Shown: in pieces, positions 52,973 to 62,352 of the stretch | Numbering within the stretch: position 1 is the first letter of the stretch | How the letters are laid out: each line of letters begins with the position of its first letter | From: Desulfobulbaceae bacterium | GTDB lineage: Bacteria > Desulfobacterota > Desulfobulbia > Desulfobulbales > SURF-16 | Assembly: GCA_020444175.1 (NCBI GenBank) | Contig: JAHLLM010000010.1 | Location: forward strand, 62,001-126,000 | Direction: 5' to 3' | DNA length: 64,000 nucleotides | Notes under the pieces: generated by a model | Seen by the model: only the letters and a program-made list of their open reading frames with translations | Database searches by the model: none | What the model was told of the DNA's origin: nothing | Made by a program: the position numbers and the translations under genes

Positions 52973-53359
52973 TTATCCTGCTTTCACCTCGATCCGACAA
53001 GGTTTGACTGCCGTAGATTTTGGCAGGTGCAGGTAGAGAACTCCTCGTTTGAATTCCGCTCTTGTTTTTTCTGCATCCAGCCCTTTGGGAAGGGTGAAGA
53101 CTCGGCGATAGACGCCTGCATGAAATTCCTCTCTTTGGGCGGTTCCTTCAAATTGCGCAGAAATGACTCCTTCCAGTGTCAAGGTGTCATCCTCAACATG
53201 AATTGAAAGATTCTTTTTCTCCACGCCCGGCATATCCGCCACCAGAAGTATTTCTTCATCGTTAACAAAAATATCAACATCCGGTGTGGTTGTTGCCCCT
53301 GATTTCAAAACTTCTGCCGACTGAGGATGTTGCTTTTTGAGATCTTTTTCACTGTTCAT
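52973..53359 (-). CDS. Hsp20/alpha-crystallin small heat shock protein (short)
   Basis: 128 residues, one alpha-crystallin domain (about 28-118): VDIFVNDEEILLVADMPGVEKKNLSIH (in part), TLTLEG and GVYRRVFTLPKGLDAEKTRAEFKRGVLYLHLPKS (in part), with the GVL motif. It lacks a clear IxI C-terminal tail. A second Hsp20 gene lies 13 bp upstream; the two form an operon. Confidence 0.92.
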   Translation of the reverse strand: MNSEKDLKKQHPQSAEVLKSGATTTPDVDIFVNDEEILLVADMPGVEKKNLSIHVEDDTLTLEGVISAQFEGTAQREEFHAGVYRRVFTLPKGLDAEKTRAEFKRGVLYLHLPKSTAVKPCRIEVKAG

Positions 53360-53372
53360 GGCTCAGACTCCC

Positions 53373-53816
53373 TTAAACTGCCTGTACTGAAATTTTCTTT
53401 GGCTTTTCATTCTTGGCCTTTGAAAGTTTTACCGTCAAAATACCGTTCTTTAAGGTGGCCGATACCTTTTCCACATCTATTTCAATGGGCAGGGAGAAAC
53501 TTCTTGAAAAGGATTTTACGTTTCGCTCCTTGCGAAGTACTGTGTAGCTTCCATCCATGTCAACTTGACGCTCGCCTTTTATGGTCAAAAGATTGTTATG
53601 GAGCTTAATGTTGATTTCGTTTTCCGCAATACCGGGAAGCATGCAATAGACGGTGAGATACTTTTCATCTTCGTAGAAATTCGTGCGAGGCCATGAACCT
53701 GCCGTGGTGAAGGATCTTCGTTCGTTTTCGAAATCATCGAACAATCTGTTCATTTGGTTTTTGAAAAAACCCATCGTTCCAAAAATCTTGTCAATGTCTT
53801 CTGTATTTCTGAACAT
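53373..53816 (-). CDS. Hsp20/alpha-crystallin small heat shock protein
   Basis: 147 residues. The alpha-crystallin domain (about 45-140) reads PRTNFYEDEKYLTVYCMLPGIAENEINIKL (in part), LLTIKGERQ, FSRSFSLPIEIDVEKVSATLKNGILTV (in part), then the KNEKPKKISVQAV tail. The N-terminal arm GFFKNQMNRLFDDFENERR drives oligomer formation. First gene of the Hsp20 pair. A 15-bp palindrome (53907-53921) lies upstream and may be its control site. Confidence 0.94.
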   Translation of the reverse strand: MFRNTEDIDKIFGTMGFFKNQMNRLFDDFENERRSFTTAGSWPRTNFYEDEKYLTVYCMLPGIAENEINIKLHNNLLTIKGERQVDMDGSYTVLRKERNVKSFSRSFSLPIEIDVEKVSATLKNGILTVKLSKAKNEKPKKISVQAV

Positions 53817-53906
53817 GATGGCACCTCGCTTTACTTCCCTTGAAGTTCATGGATCAAAGAACAGCGCACTGCTTCATTTTGTAACTGATGTTCTGTGTGT
53901 CTGAAT

Positions 53907-53921
53907 TGATATTAAATATCA
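53907..53921. promoter_or_regulatory. 15-bp palindrome upstream of the hsp20 pair
   Basis: TGATATT-A-AATATCA is a perfect 7-1-7 inverted repeat about 90 bp upstream of the first hsp20 gene. It may be an operator for that promoter. It is not a CIRCE or HrcA site. Confidence 0.35.
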
Positions 53922-53984
53922 AGCAGTTGTAGTATTTGTAGAAAATATAGTTTCTGTGTGTGCCAAAGTCAAGGAGGGGCTGTT

Positions 53985-54431
53985 TTACTCTGTTTCACTA
54001 TCAACAAGATTTCCTCTGCCCAGGAGACGAAAGGTTGATTCAAGGGAACCGTCATCATCATACAGAAGAAGAGTTTTTTGGGTTTCATCCAGGACGACAT
54101 TGCCACATTTGGTGATAAAGAGCTTTCTTGATAAACCCTGTTTGGATGATTTGCGAATTGTTTTGCGCAGGCAGAGTTTTCCGTCATCTTTAACACTCCA
54201 TTTGTCTGATTTTTTGACTGTTTTTGATGGATAGACAACTCTGAATTCACCTTCTGCAGCAAAATAGATTTGGTATGTTTTATTGTCTTTCACAAAATGA
54301 CGTGTAAAGGTTCTATTGGTCAGTAAACTTTTCACCTCAGCGGAGTTGAGGTGTCGGGTCGCAGCCAGTGCCTGGTTCGTGAAAAAGGTGGAAATGATCA
54401 GGAATAAAAAAAAGAATCGTTTATTGGTCAT
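53985..54431 (-). CDS. Exported protein of unknown function (DUF995-like pattern)
   Basis: 148 residues with a signal peptide (cleavage near NQALA, residue 23). The mature part shows TRHFVKDNKTYQIYFAAEGEF, KSDKWSVKDDGKLCLRK and LFITKCGNVVL (first two in part), which resembles small periplasmic proteins of the DUF995 type with a shared W-x5-G-x-x-C pattern. Two cysteines could form a disulfide. No partner is apparent. Confidence 0.65.
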   Translation of the reverse strand: MTNKRFFFLFLIISTFFTNQALAATRHLNSAEVKSLLTNRTFTRHFVKDNKTYQIYFAAEGEFRVVYPSKTVKKSDKWSVKDDGKLCLRKTIRKSSKQGLSRKLFITKCGNVVLDETQKTLLLYDDDGSLESTFRLLGRGNLVDSETE

Positions 54432-54685
54432 GGTTTCGGGCCCACGGCAAAGATTAGCGGTATGAACTTCTTACTCATTTAAAGTAATCACACGTGACCG
54501 AAGGTGTCAATATGCATATCTTTACAAGGAACACACAGCGACATAAATCAAATATCTACCATTGATTGTTATTTGCAATGTGCTGCAATTACATTACGTA
54601 ATTGGCAATATGTTCATCGGATTTTGCCGCTGTGTATCAATTTGCTGTTTTTCCTTGCAGAAATAAATCCCTTGAGCGAAGCATA

Positions 54686-55129
54686 TCAGGCAAGACGGGC
54701 TTTCCGCCAACCTTCTGCTTTTAATTGGTTAATCCTGGTAATAGCCCAGGCGTTTATCTCCTGCAGGTACTGTTGGGGGTTTTCATCCTTTTTTGCAATG
54801 ATTTTCTCTCTTTCACCTGCGATATCCTCAGTTTCGCCGGGATACATTTCACGCCAGGTTGCATAACCCTGATCAAAAATAAAGGCAGCATTCATCTGCT
54901 CGGCTGACATGGATAATTTGGAAATACCGTACATCCTGGCCAGGGTCAGGTCATATTCAATAATCCAGCCGTTATCCTCGATCATGGATTCGTGGTTTAA
55001 AGGTTTTCCTGGAGAACAAGAAGGGCAGAAAAGCCTGTCAATGACTTCTGAATCCATAATGTTATCGCGTAAATGGAATTGCGCCTCTTTTTTCCCGCAT
55101 TCGCATTGTTTTTTTACTTCCACGCACAT
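54686..55129 (-). CDS. Cytoplasmic zinc-ribbon-like protein of unknown function
   Basis: 147 residues. The N-terminus has two cysteine pairs, CEC (residues 9-11) and CPSC (near 35-38), spaced as in a treble-clef or zinc-ribbon site. A helical part with MIEDNGWIIEYDLTLARMYGI (in part) and an acidic C-terminus follow. No known family is recognised. It is transcribed in the same sense as, and downstream of, the SNF2 helicase gene. Confidence 0.62.
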   Translation of the reverse strand: MCVEVKKQCECGKKEAQFHLRDNIMDSEVIDRLFCPSCSPGKPLNHESMIEDNGWIIEYDLTLARMYGISKLSMSAEQMNAAFIFDQGYATWREMYPGETEDIAGEREKIIAKKDENPQQYLQEINAWAITRINQLKAEGWRKARLA

Positions 55130-55232
55130 AAGCTTACTCCTCTGGGTTCCCTGATATTGTTTTTAATGGTGCAAAGAATATGTAACAGGATAGCAGGGAG
55201 GATAGGAAAAGTAAAGAAAATAATAACTGTTA

Positions 55233-58200
55233 CTATCTGTCTTCGAGGAGTTGAAGCAGGTCGTCCGCATTGATTTTATGACTCATGTCGCTGCCTTCCA
55301 GTAAGCTGTCAGCCAGTTGGCGCTTATCGTGATGGAGTTTGAGGATTTTTTCTTCAATGGAGTTTGTTGTCACAAGTCTATACACTGTAACAGGCCGCAT
55401 CTGGCCGATTCGATGTGCTCTGTCCGATGCCTGGTCCTCGGCTGCAGGATTCCACCAGGGATCCATATGGATCACATAATCGGCCGCTGTGAGGTTAAGG
55501 CCAAGTCCTCCTGCTTTCAGACTGATAAGAAAAAGATCTCCTTCTCCAGCCTGAAAAGCCGCGACATTCTTCTGCCGCTTTTTGGTCGGAGTCGATCCGT
55601 CGAGATACTGGTAAGAAATATTTTTTTCATCAAGATAGGATCGGATTATTTTCAAGTGTCCTGTGAACTGGCTGAAGACAAGAGCTTTATGTCTGTTTTC
55701 CAGAAGTTCATCGATAATAGTTCCAAAGAGGTGAAGCTTGGAACTCTTGATGTCAGATCCTGGCTGGACAAGAAGAGGATTGCAGCAGGCCTGCCGCAGT
55801 TTCATTATCTGAGCCAGAATCTGCATGTGTTTGTGACCCTGTGGTACATTTGATTTTTTGATCTTTTCCAGGGCCTGTTGGCGCAAGGCCTCATAAAATG
55901 CAGCTTCCTCCTCGCTCATGTCAACCTGGAGAACGACCTCTGTTCTGGGTGGCAGTTCGTCAAGGACCTGACTTTTCAAGCGGCGCAGAATAAAAGGCTG
56001 GATCAGTTTTTTCAGTTTTTGCCTGGCTTTTTTATCGTTTTCTTTTTCAATGGCAAGACCAAAGTGCTGATTGAAGTGTTCCAGGGAACCAAGAAGTCCG
56101 GGATTAATAAAGTTAAACAGGTTCCAGAGTTCGCCGAGATGGTTTTCGATGGGTGTTCCTGTGGTGATGAGTTTAAAAGAGCCTTCAAGGCCCATGGCTG
56201 CCCTTGATCGTTTGGTGGAAATGTTTTTGATAGCCTGAGCTTCGTCAAGGACAATAACTTGCCAATTTCGGGAAAGAAGAAGTTTTTCCTCCTGTTGCAA
56301 CAGACCGTAGCTGCATATCAGAACATCAAAGCTCTTCAGGCCATCTATGAGCTTTTTTCGTGCTTTTCCTCCGAAAAGTATGGGGGTCAGGGTTGGGGCA
56401 AATCGGTTTATCTCAGCAAACCAGTTGTGACAAACAGAGGTAGGCGCTACAACAAGTGAAGGGCCGGAGGGAGCCTGCTGCAGTATAATGCCAAGAGCCT
56501 GAATTGTTTTTCCCAGTCCCATATCATCAGCCAGACAGGCACCAACACCCCAATGACAGAGTCGGGCAAGCCATTTAAAACCTTCCACCTGATAGTCGCG
56601 CAATTCTGCATGCAGGGTTGCAGGGACTTGCGGTTGTAAATTAAGAGAATCGCGAATGCGATTAAGTTGGTCTTGCCATTTGCTGTCTGCTGTAAGCTGG
56701 ACACCACTTTCAGCAAATTGCTCAAGGGCACAGCTTGCCAAAGGATGTATTCTTATTCTGTCGGCACTTTGGTCGGTGTAGCTGTTTAAGTCGTCCAGCT
56801 GTTTTCTGAATTCTCGGGAAAGAGCAAGAAATTGTCCTCTGCCGAGGGGAATAAACCTCCCGGAATTATCCTGGGTCAGCTCAAGGAGTTTCTTCATTTC
56901 CAGAATTTTGTCATGATCCAGAGAGAGCTTGCCGTCAAGTTCGAACCATTTTTGTTTTTTCTTGATATGAAGCTGGAAATTTTCAAAAGAAACCTGCTTT
57001 TTGATTGCAAGTTTTTCACCTTCAGGCCATTCAATAATAACACTGTCACCCAGGCATTGAATTTCGTCTAGGACCTCTAAACAGTCCTGAAGGTCTTCAA
57101 TAAACCACTCGCCATCAACACCACCAAGTCTGGCAAGAGTCGGGCATTGCTCTTCTATGCGGGCACAGTTTTCTTTTTCAGCCTCAAGGTGTCGTTGAAT
57201 CTGCAACCGTTTCCCTTTAATTTCAGCAATGACGGTTGCCGAGCCTTGGCCCGGATAAAGATATGGACCGCCATGGCAGAAGGGTCTCACAAGCAATGAT
57301 ATCCTGAATCCGGAACCTACGGGCAGCAATTGAATAATAATTTTATCACAGGCGGTTGTCTCTTCTATATCTGTCGGAGTCCCTCCAATATCGGATTGGA
57401 TTGTCAGAGATGAAGAGAGATTCCCCAGGGTATGAAGTACCTGTTTTTTTGCAGAAAGTGGAATTGTCAGTCCATCATCACCGATGATGGAGTTGATTTT
57501 TCTGTGCTTGCCGGAAATCTGGATTATTTTAAATCGTGTAGGTGTCTCCCGTACAGCAAAGGTTTTTTCATCGCTGAGGGGAGGGGAAAATTTTAAGGTA
57601 ACCTTGTCATTTGTCTGAATGGCACGCAGCTCAGGTTCACCTCTGGTAAACTCAACCGGAACTGATGGGGCTTCAGCCAAAAAAAGATGCGGATGCCCGA
57701 CGAGTGCCGGCAGTGTCTCATCCATGTCAAATTCATAGGTGAAATTTTGATTGGACTGTGTCCTGTGTAAGGTTGCCTGGATTTTTTGGTCTTGGGGAGA
57801 AAGGAACTCAAGTTTCTGACCACTGTATAGACGTTTCAGGGAGACAGTCCGCCCCTGGCTCCAGAGCCCTCTCGCATTTATTTTTTGCTCCTTTGGAGAA
57901 ATGGTAATAAAACCTTCTTTAAAATGAATCAACCAGGCTATTCTTGTTTGGGGAATTCCATCTGCTTCATCTTCACGGCTGATAAGGTTGAGTGCCTTTA
58001 AGGCACGTTGCCATGTTTTTTCATGGGGAAGGACGGAAAGAAGAGGCACAATACCTGTCTCACTGCATAAGGAGCGACTGAATTTTTTGTATGAATCATT
58101 TTCTGTGGCCTGATACAGCAAGGTGGCGTATTCCACGGCCAGCCACATGTAGCCGTTTTCTTTTGCCAACTTAAACAATGTGTTGAGTTCATCGACCTGA

Positions 58201-59375
58201 CTTGAATCAAGTTTTCCGTTGATCCAGAAAGTCCCAAGGCCCATGAGTAAAGCGGTTATTGCGTCTTTGTTGCTCTGATTCCAGAGGTGGATAGTGTAAT
58301 CAGGCTTGAAATTTTCCAGATGGGCTTGGGTGATTTTCTGTAAAATTTTGTAGGCAGATATAAAAGGGTTGCTGAGCTGAATGGATTCCACAGTGGAAAT
58401 GGCAGAAGAAATTTTTGCGTATTTTCGGTAGTCACCTGTTTTGAGCAGGGCAAGTATATAAATAAGGCCTTCAATGCCAACGAAAAAAGTATTTTTTTTG
58501 TCCTGTTTTTTACGTAAATCTTTCAGATCTTCCTTAAATTCCAAAAGGGCGCTTTCGTTATTGCCGGTAGTGAAATCAAGCCATCCTTTTAAGCCCAAAG
58601 AATCAATAAAATTGCCTGCCTCACTTATTTTTTGGCGGGCAGCCTGCATATCTCCCCTGAGGAATAAGTTTGTAATAATCAGGTAGTAGACTGAAGGCCA
58701 CCCTTCCTCGGGAATGATTGAATGTATTGACTCGCTCTGCAGATAGGCAAAAGGAAGGTCAATGGATTCAAGGGACAGGAAGCTTTTTCTGCAGATTTCA
58801 TGCAGGCAGTGAAGTTGCAGGTGGGGCGGAAGAGTTTTGAACCAGTCAGGGTCAAAAGGATTGTTCATTATCTCGGCCAGGGGCGACTGATTTTCAGATG
58901 TCTCCGGGCAATCGAAATAACAGAAAAGATGTTTGTTAAAGGCGTCGAATTCGCCAAGGTAGAGTCCGATCCGCATTTCTCTGACATGTCGTAGGCTTTT
59001 CTGCTTCAGGGTGTTAAAACTGGGACCCTGAACAGGCAGAACATGCTGGACAGTGCCGGCCATGTTTTTAAAGATGCCGGAGGTAGCGGCCTGTCTGCTG
59101 ACAATCTCAATGATAAGCGGGTTGCATTGATATCGCCAGTTCAGTAAATCTCTTTCCTGGAGTTTGCGGAGTATGGCAAAGTAGGTGGTATTCATCTCAG
59201 CCTGGCTTGCATCGGAAGTACTTTCATTCATTTTGTGCAGGCAGGAGATAATAACTCCGGAAGTGGTCGGTTCAAAGATTATTGAGATCAGCTGGAGAAT
59301 GGTTTTCTCTTCCTGATTGAGTGCTTCATACTGGGAAAGAAGTTGTGGTATTTTTTTTGTAAATCGAGAAGACAT
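55233..59375 (-). CDS. SNF2-family DNA helicase/ATPase
   Basis: 1380 residues. The C-terminal 480 residues form the SNF2 motor: Walker A in ADDMGLGKTIQALGIIL (about 943), DEAQAIKN (about 1043) as motif II, FILRRLKSQVLDELP, and the helicase C-terminal part with SLKAGGLGLNLTAADYVIHMDPWWNP (in part) and DRAHRIGQ. The preceding 900 residues are unlike other SNF2 domains: helical repeats (about 130-460), then beta-rich parts. Such bacterial proteins remodel protein-DNA complexes or act in transcription. No restriction or defence genes are next to it. Confidence 0.9.
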   Translation of the reverse strand: MSSRFTKKIPQLLSQYEALNQEEKTILQLISIIFEPTTSGVIISCLHKMNESTSDASQAEMNTTYFAILRKLQERDLLNWRYQCNPLIIEIVSRQAATSGIFKNMAGTVQHVLPVQGPSFNTLKQKSLRHVREMRIGLYLGEFDAFNKHLFCYFDCPETSENQSPLAEIMNNPFDPDWFKTLPPHLQLHCLHEICRKSFLSLESIDLPFAYLQSESIHSIIPEEGWPSVYYLIITNLFLRGDMQAARQKISEAGNFIDSLGLKGWLDFTTGNNESALLEFKEDLKDLRKKQDKKNTFFVGIEGLIYILALLKTGDYRKYAKISSAISTVESIQLSNPFISAYKILQKITQAHLENFKPDYTIHLWNQSNKDAITALLMGLGTFWINGKLDSSQVDELNTLFKLAKENGYMWLAVEYATLLYQATENDSYKKFSRSLCSETGIVPLLSVLPHEKTWQRALKALNLISREDEADGIPQTRIAWLIHFKEGFITISPKEQKINARGLWSQGRTVSLKRLYSGQKLEFLSPQDQKIQATLHRTQSNQNFTYEFDMDETLPALVGHPHLFLAEAPSVPVEFTRGEPELRAIQTNDKVTLKFSPPLSDEKTFAVRETPTRFKIIQISGKHRKINSIIGDDGLTIPLSAKKQVLHTLGNLSSSLTIQSDIGGTPTDIEETTACDKIIIQLLPVGSGFRISLLVRPFCHGGPYLYPGQGSATVIAEIKGKRLQIQRHLEAEKENCARIEEQCPTLARLGGVDGEWFIEDLQDCLEVLDEIQCLGDSVIIEWPEGEKLAIKKQVSFENFQLHIKKKQKWFELDGKLSLDHDKILEMKKLLELTQDNSGRFIPLGRGQFLALSREFRKQLDDLNSYTDQSADRIRIHPLASCALEQFAESGVQLTADSKWQDQLNRIRDSLNLQPQVPATLHAELRDYQVEGFKWLARLCHWGVGACLADDMGLGKTIQALGIILQQAPSGPSLVVAPTSVCHNWFAEINRFAPTLTPILFGGKARKKLIDGLKSFDVLICSYGLLQQEEKLLLSRNWQVIVLDEAQAIKNISTKRSRAAMGLEGSFKLITTGTPIENHLGELWNLFNFINPGLLGSLEHFNQHFGLAIEKENDKKARQKLKKLIQPFILRRLKSQVLDELPPRTEVVLQVDMSEEEAAFYEALRQQALEKIKKSNVPQGHKHMQILAQIMKLRQACCNPLLVQPGSDIKSSKLHLFGTIIDELLENRHKALVFSQFTGHLKIIRSYLDEKNISYQYLDGSTPTKKRQKNVAAFQAGEGDLFLISLKAGGLGLNLTAADYVIHMDPWWNPAAEDQASDRAHRIGQMRPVTVYRLVTTNSIEEKILKLHHDKRQLADSLLEGSDMSHKINADDLLQLLEDR

Positions 59376-59484
59376 TTTGATAGTATACCATATAAGTCTC
59401 CTTCATAAAGGGTGAATTGAGTTTTTTGGTATACGTGTTCATTTAAAGCTGGATAAAGAGCACTGTTTCGGGTTTTCAAGGACT

Positions 59485-60237
59485 ATGGAAATTTTATTTT
59501 TAGGGGTAGGTGAGGCATGCGACCCTCAAAAACCTAACACATCCCTTTATGTTAGAACCGCCCAGGGTCACCGTTTTTTGTTGGATTGCGGTTTTACCAC
59601 ACCTCATATCTTCTTTTCATTCGTCGAAGATCCAGATGAACTCGATGTTGTATGGATTTCCCATTTTCACGGTGATCATTTTTTTGGTATGCCGCTTCTT
59701 CTGCTCCGATTCTGGGAGATGGAAAGGAAGAAACCTTTAATCATCACGGGTCAAAAGGGAGTTAGAGAGAAAATTACCGCAGTCATGGATCTGGCATACC
59801 CTGATTTTTTGCCGCGTCTGCAGTTTCGTCTTCATTTCATTGAAATAGAACCTGGACAGGAAAATATGATTTGCGAGAGTTCGTGGCAGACGGCTGAAAA
59901 TGTTCATTCTACACGAGCCTTATCTCTGCTCATTAATGATGGTGAACATCGTTTTTTTTATAGCGGTGACGGCCGGCCTACACCGGAAACACAAATCTTG
60001 GCTGATGGATGTGACCTTATGGTGCATGAAGCCTTCCGGCTGGACAAGGAGGTGCGCAATCACGGAAATATTCTAAGCAGCCTCGATTTTGCCCGGAAAG
60101 CCAGGGTGAAAAAACTAGCTCTTGTCCATCTGGAGCGAAATTGTAGAAAAAACAACAAGAAAGCAATTCTGGATGCCATTCAAAAGAGCGGTCTGCATGT
60201 TATTCTGCCGAAAACCAGTGAAACTATTTCCCTGTGA
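59485..60237 (+). CDS. RNase Z-like metallo-beta-lactamase fold hydrolase
   Basis: 250 residues. The metal-binding HFHGDHFFG (near 72-80), the histidine in ENVHSTRALSL, and the aspartate in YSGDGRPT match the RNase Z/ElaC and phosphodiesterase group. The exosite arm of true tRNase Z is missing, so it may be a small nuclease or phosphodiesterase of other function. It starts 109 bp from the divergent SNF2 gene. Its stop overlaps the next frame. Confidence 0.82.
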   Translation: MEILFLGVGEACDPQKPNTSLYVRTAQGHRFLLDCGFTTPHIFFSFVEDPDELDVVWISHFHGDHFFGMPLLLLRFWEMERKKPLIITGQKGVREKITAVMDLAYPDFLPRLQFRLHFIEIEPGQENMICESSWQTAENVHSTRALSLLINDGEHRFFYSGDGRPTPETQILADGCDLMVHEAFRLDKEVRNHGNILSSLDFARKARVKKLALVHLERNCRKNNKKAILDAIQKSGLHVILPKTSETISL

Positions 60238-60245
60238 GATTTCTT

Positions 60246-61307
60246 ATGGATAAAAATAAACAGAGAATTCTTGGGTTTGGAGTCGTAAAAGCAGCAGCAT
60301 GGGTGAGTCTTGTGGTGCTTCTGACTGTCATATTTAAAAGTTTGGATTTTCTGCTCATTCCCTTTAGTATTTCGCTTCTATTTTGTTACGCTCTCGGCAT
60401 TCCCCTTGAGTTTTTGCAGCGTTTCAAGGTGCCCAGTTCTGTTCGAATTATTATTGTGGTCTGTTTTATTATTGCTTCATTCTATCTGCTGGGCAGGATG
60501 GTGAGTCTCAATGTGAAGGAGTTTTACTCTCAATTACCTGTTCTTGAGGAAAAATTTTGGATTTATGCCACGAGTATCCTTGATCTGGTCAACATTACTC
60601 CGGATGAGGCCAGGGAAATGTATGATTCTTTGGTGCAGAGTTTTACTGCCATCGATTTAAAGCCTATTGGTGTCATGGCCAAAAAACTAAGCGGCTCTTT
60701 TTTTTCATTCCTCGGCAATATGTTCTGGGTCATACTTATTATGATTTTCATGCTGGCCGAGCGGGACAATTTTACTCCGAGAATTGTCCTGGCACTCGGA
60801 GATGAAAGATCTGAACCGGTTCTTGAGGCTGTCAAAAGGATAAATAAAGCTGTCCAGAGCTATCTGGGTCTGAAAACATTAATCAGCCTTCTGACCGGAT
60901 TTTTGGTGGCAGTATCTCTCGCCTTGCTGCAGATCCCTTTTGCTCTGCTCTGGGGAGTGCTTGCCTTTCTGTTTAATTTTATACCAAATATCGGATCACT
61001 GATATCTGTTGTTCCTCCTGTGGCTATTACCCTTTTTCAGTTTGGATCGTTCAGCAAAGCTTTCCTTGTTGCCGTTATTCTTGTCGCTATTCAGGTTATA
61101 GTTGGAAATTTTCTGGAACCAAAGATAATGGGAAAAGGTCTCAACCTCAGTCCATTGGTCGTTCTCCTGTCTCTTGTCTTTTGGGGATGGATGTGGGGAA
61201 TTCCGGGCATGCTGCTTTCTGTACCACTGACAGCTGCTTTCAAAATCGCCTGTGAACAGCTTGACTCAACGAGGCCAGTGGCTATATTAATGAGTGCCCG
61301 GAAGTGA
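60246..61307 (+). CDS. AI-2E family transporter
   Basis: About 353 residues with eight predicted membrane helices. Family features are the FKSLDFLLIPFSISLLFCYALGIPLEFLQR start (in part), a soluble central loop (about 100-150), FALLWGVLAFLFNFIPNIGS, NFLEPKIMGKGLNLSPLVVLLSLVFWGWMWGIPGMLLSVPL (both in part). Members include the putative AI-2 exporter TqsA and sodium/proton antiporters; the substrate cannot be told. A GTG at 60234 is an alternative start overlapping the upstream stop. Confidence 0.88.
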   Translation: MDKNKQRILGFGVVKAAAWVSLVVLLTVIFKSLDFLLIPFSISLLFCYALGIPLEFLQRFKVPSSVRIIIVVCFIIASFYLLGRMVSLNVKEFYSQLPVLEEKFWIYATSILDLVNITPDEAREMYDSLVQSFTAIDLKPIGVMAKKLSGSFFSFLGNMFWVILIMIFMLAERDNFTPRIVLALGDERSEPVLEAVKRINKAVQSYLGLKTLISLLTGFLVAVSLALLQIPFALLWGVLAFLFNFIPNIGSLISVVPPVAITLFQFGSFSKAFLVAVILVAIQVIVGNFLEPKIMGKGLNLSPLVVLLSLVFWGWMWGIPGMLLSVPLTAAFKIACEQLDSTRPVAILMSARK

Positions 61308-61345
61308 TGGTTCGGACTTTTTGACTTAAAAAGAAGAATTGAGAA

Positions 61346-61468
61346 TTGACGGTTTCGTAAAAAAACACGTAACCGCCGCCGACACATGTGCAACTCGTTG
61401 CTATTGCGTTGGCGGATGGTCAGCTACAGAACGTTTTACCCTAAAGGGCATAATTGCGAATCCATCAA
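61346..61468 (+). repeat. Dispersed palindromic repeat, copy D
   Basis: From TTGACGGTTTCGTAAAAAAA to GCGAATCCATCAA. It shares CCGCCGCCGACA, the GTTGCTATTGCGTTGGCGGATGGTCAGC region (in part) and the ends with copies A-C. It lies between the AI-2E gene and the Bax inhibitor gene, 43 bp before the latter. Confidence 0.85.
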
Positions 61469-61511
61469 GGATTTAGAATATTAAGAAGTTTTTCAAGGAG
61501 GAGGGTGTAAG

Positions 61512-62225
61512 ATGTATAACAATTATAACAACGCTGTTTCGGTTTCCCAGGCCCAGAGCCAGGCTTCGACTATTTTCCTGGCCAAGGTTTTCAACTGGAT
61601 GGCTATCGGTCTTGGTCTGACCGGCTTGATGGCTTTTCTTGTGGCAAATTCTGAAACAGCCATGCAGATTTTTATTGTAAACCCCATGATGCGTTGGGGA
61701 ATCATAATTGCCGAGCTGGGACTCGTCTTTTATCTGTCTGCCCGTGTTATGAAAATTTCTTCCCAGGCAGCTACAGGTCTTTTTCTGGTCTATTCGGCCC
61801 TCAACGGCATTACACTTTCCGTTATTCTGCTGATCTATACAGCTACTTCGGTGGCCGCAACATTTTTTATTACTGCCGGCATGTTCGGCGCCATGGCTAT
61901 TTACGGAATGGTGACTAAAAAAGATCTGAGCTCCATGGGATCTTTTATGTTCATGGGCCTCATCGGAATGATCATCGCGTCAGTTGTCAATATTTTCCTG
62001 CAGAGCTCAATGATGGCCTGGGTTGTTTCCGGGCTTGGGGTGGTTGTCTTTACTGGACTGACAGCGTACGATGTTCAAAAAATTACCCAGATCGGTGCGT
62101 CAGGCATTATGTCTGAGGGAGAATCAGCGATCCGCAAGGGAGCAATTATGGGCGCCCTGGCATTATATCTTGATTTCATAAATCTTTTCCTGAGCCTGCT
62201 TCATTTTCTCGGTAACAGAGACTAG
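61512..62225 (+). CDS. Bax inhibitor-1/YccA family membrane protein
   Basis: 237 residues, seven helices. FLAKVFNWMAIGLGLTGLMAF (in part), LVYSALNGITLSVILLIYT, FITAGMFGAMAIYGMVTKKDLSSMG (in part) and GLTAYDVQKI near the end with its conserved acidic pair mark the family, which leaks calcium or protons and modulates FtsH protease in E. coli. The ATG has an AAGGAGGAGGG site upstream. A heptamer repeat and terminator follow. Confidence 0.94.
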   Translation: MYNNYNNAVSVSQAQSQASTIFLAKVFNWMAIGLGLTGLMAFLVANSETAMQIFIVNPMMRWGIIIAELGLVFYLSARVMKISSQAATGLFLVYSALNGITLSVILLIYTATSVAATFFITAGMFGAMAIYGMVTKKDLSSMGSFMFMGLIGMIIASVVNIFLQSSMMAWVVSGLGVVVFTGLTAYDVQKITQIGASGIMSEGESAIRKGAIMGALALYLDFINLFLSLLHFLGNRD

Positions 62226-62232
62226 CTTTTGA

Positions 62233-62274
62233 GGACTGAGGACTGAGGACTGAGGACTGAGGACTGAGAACTGA
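62233..62274 (+). repeat. Heptamer tandem repeat GGACTGA
   Basis: Five perfect tandem copies of GGACTGA followed by one variant, GAACTGA. It starts 8 bp after the Bax inhibitor stop codon and is related to the GGACTAA array at 33294. Confidence 0.9.
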
Positions 62275-62303
62275 AAGCAAAGCCCATGGTCTGGGTAGAA
62301 TAC

Positions 62304-62343
62304 AAAAGCGGGGTGTTGATTATTTGATCAACACCCCGCTTTT
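62304..62343. terminator. Bidirectional terminator
   Basis: A 17-bp perfect stem, AAAAGCGGGGTGTTGAT with ATCAACACCCCGCTTTT, loop TATTTG. It lies between convergent genes and has a T-run on both strands. Confidence 0.92.
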
Positions 62344-62352
62344 CGTTGTCTA

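Noticed and set aside
62233-62274. Tandem repeat considered as a CRISPR
   Set aside because: Units are 7 bp with no spacers, and there are no cas genes.
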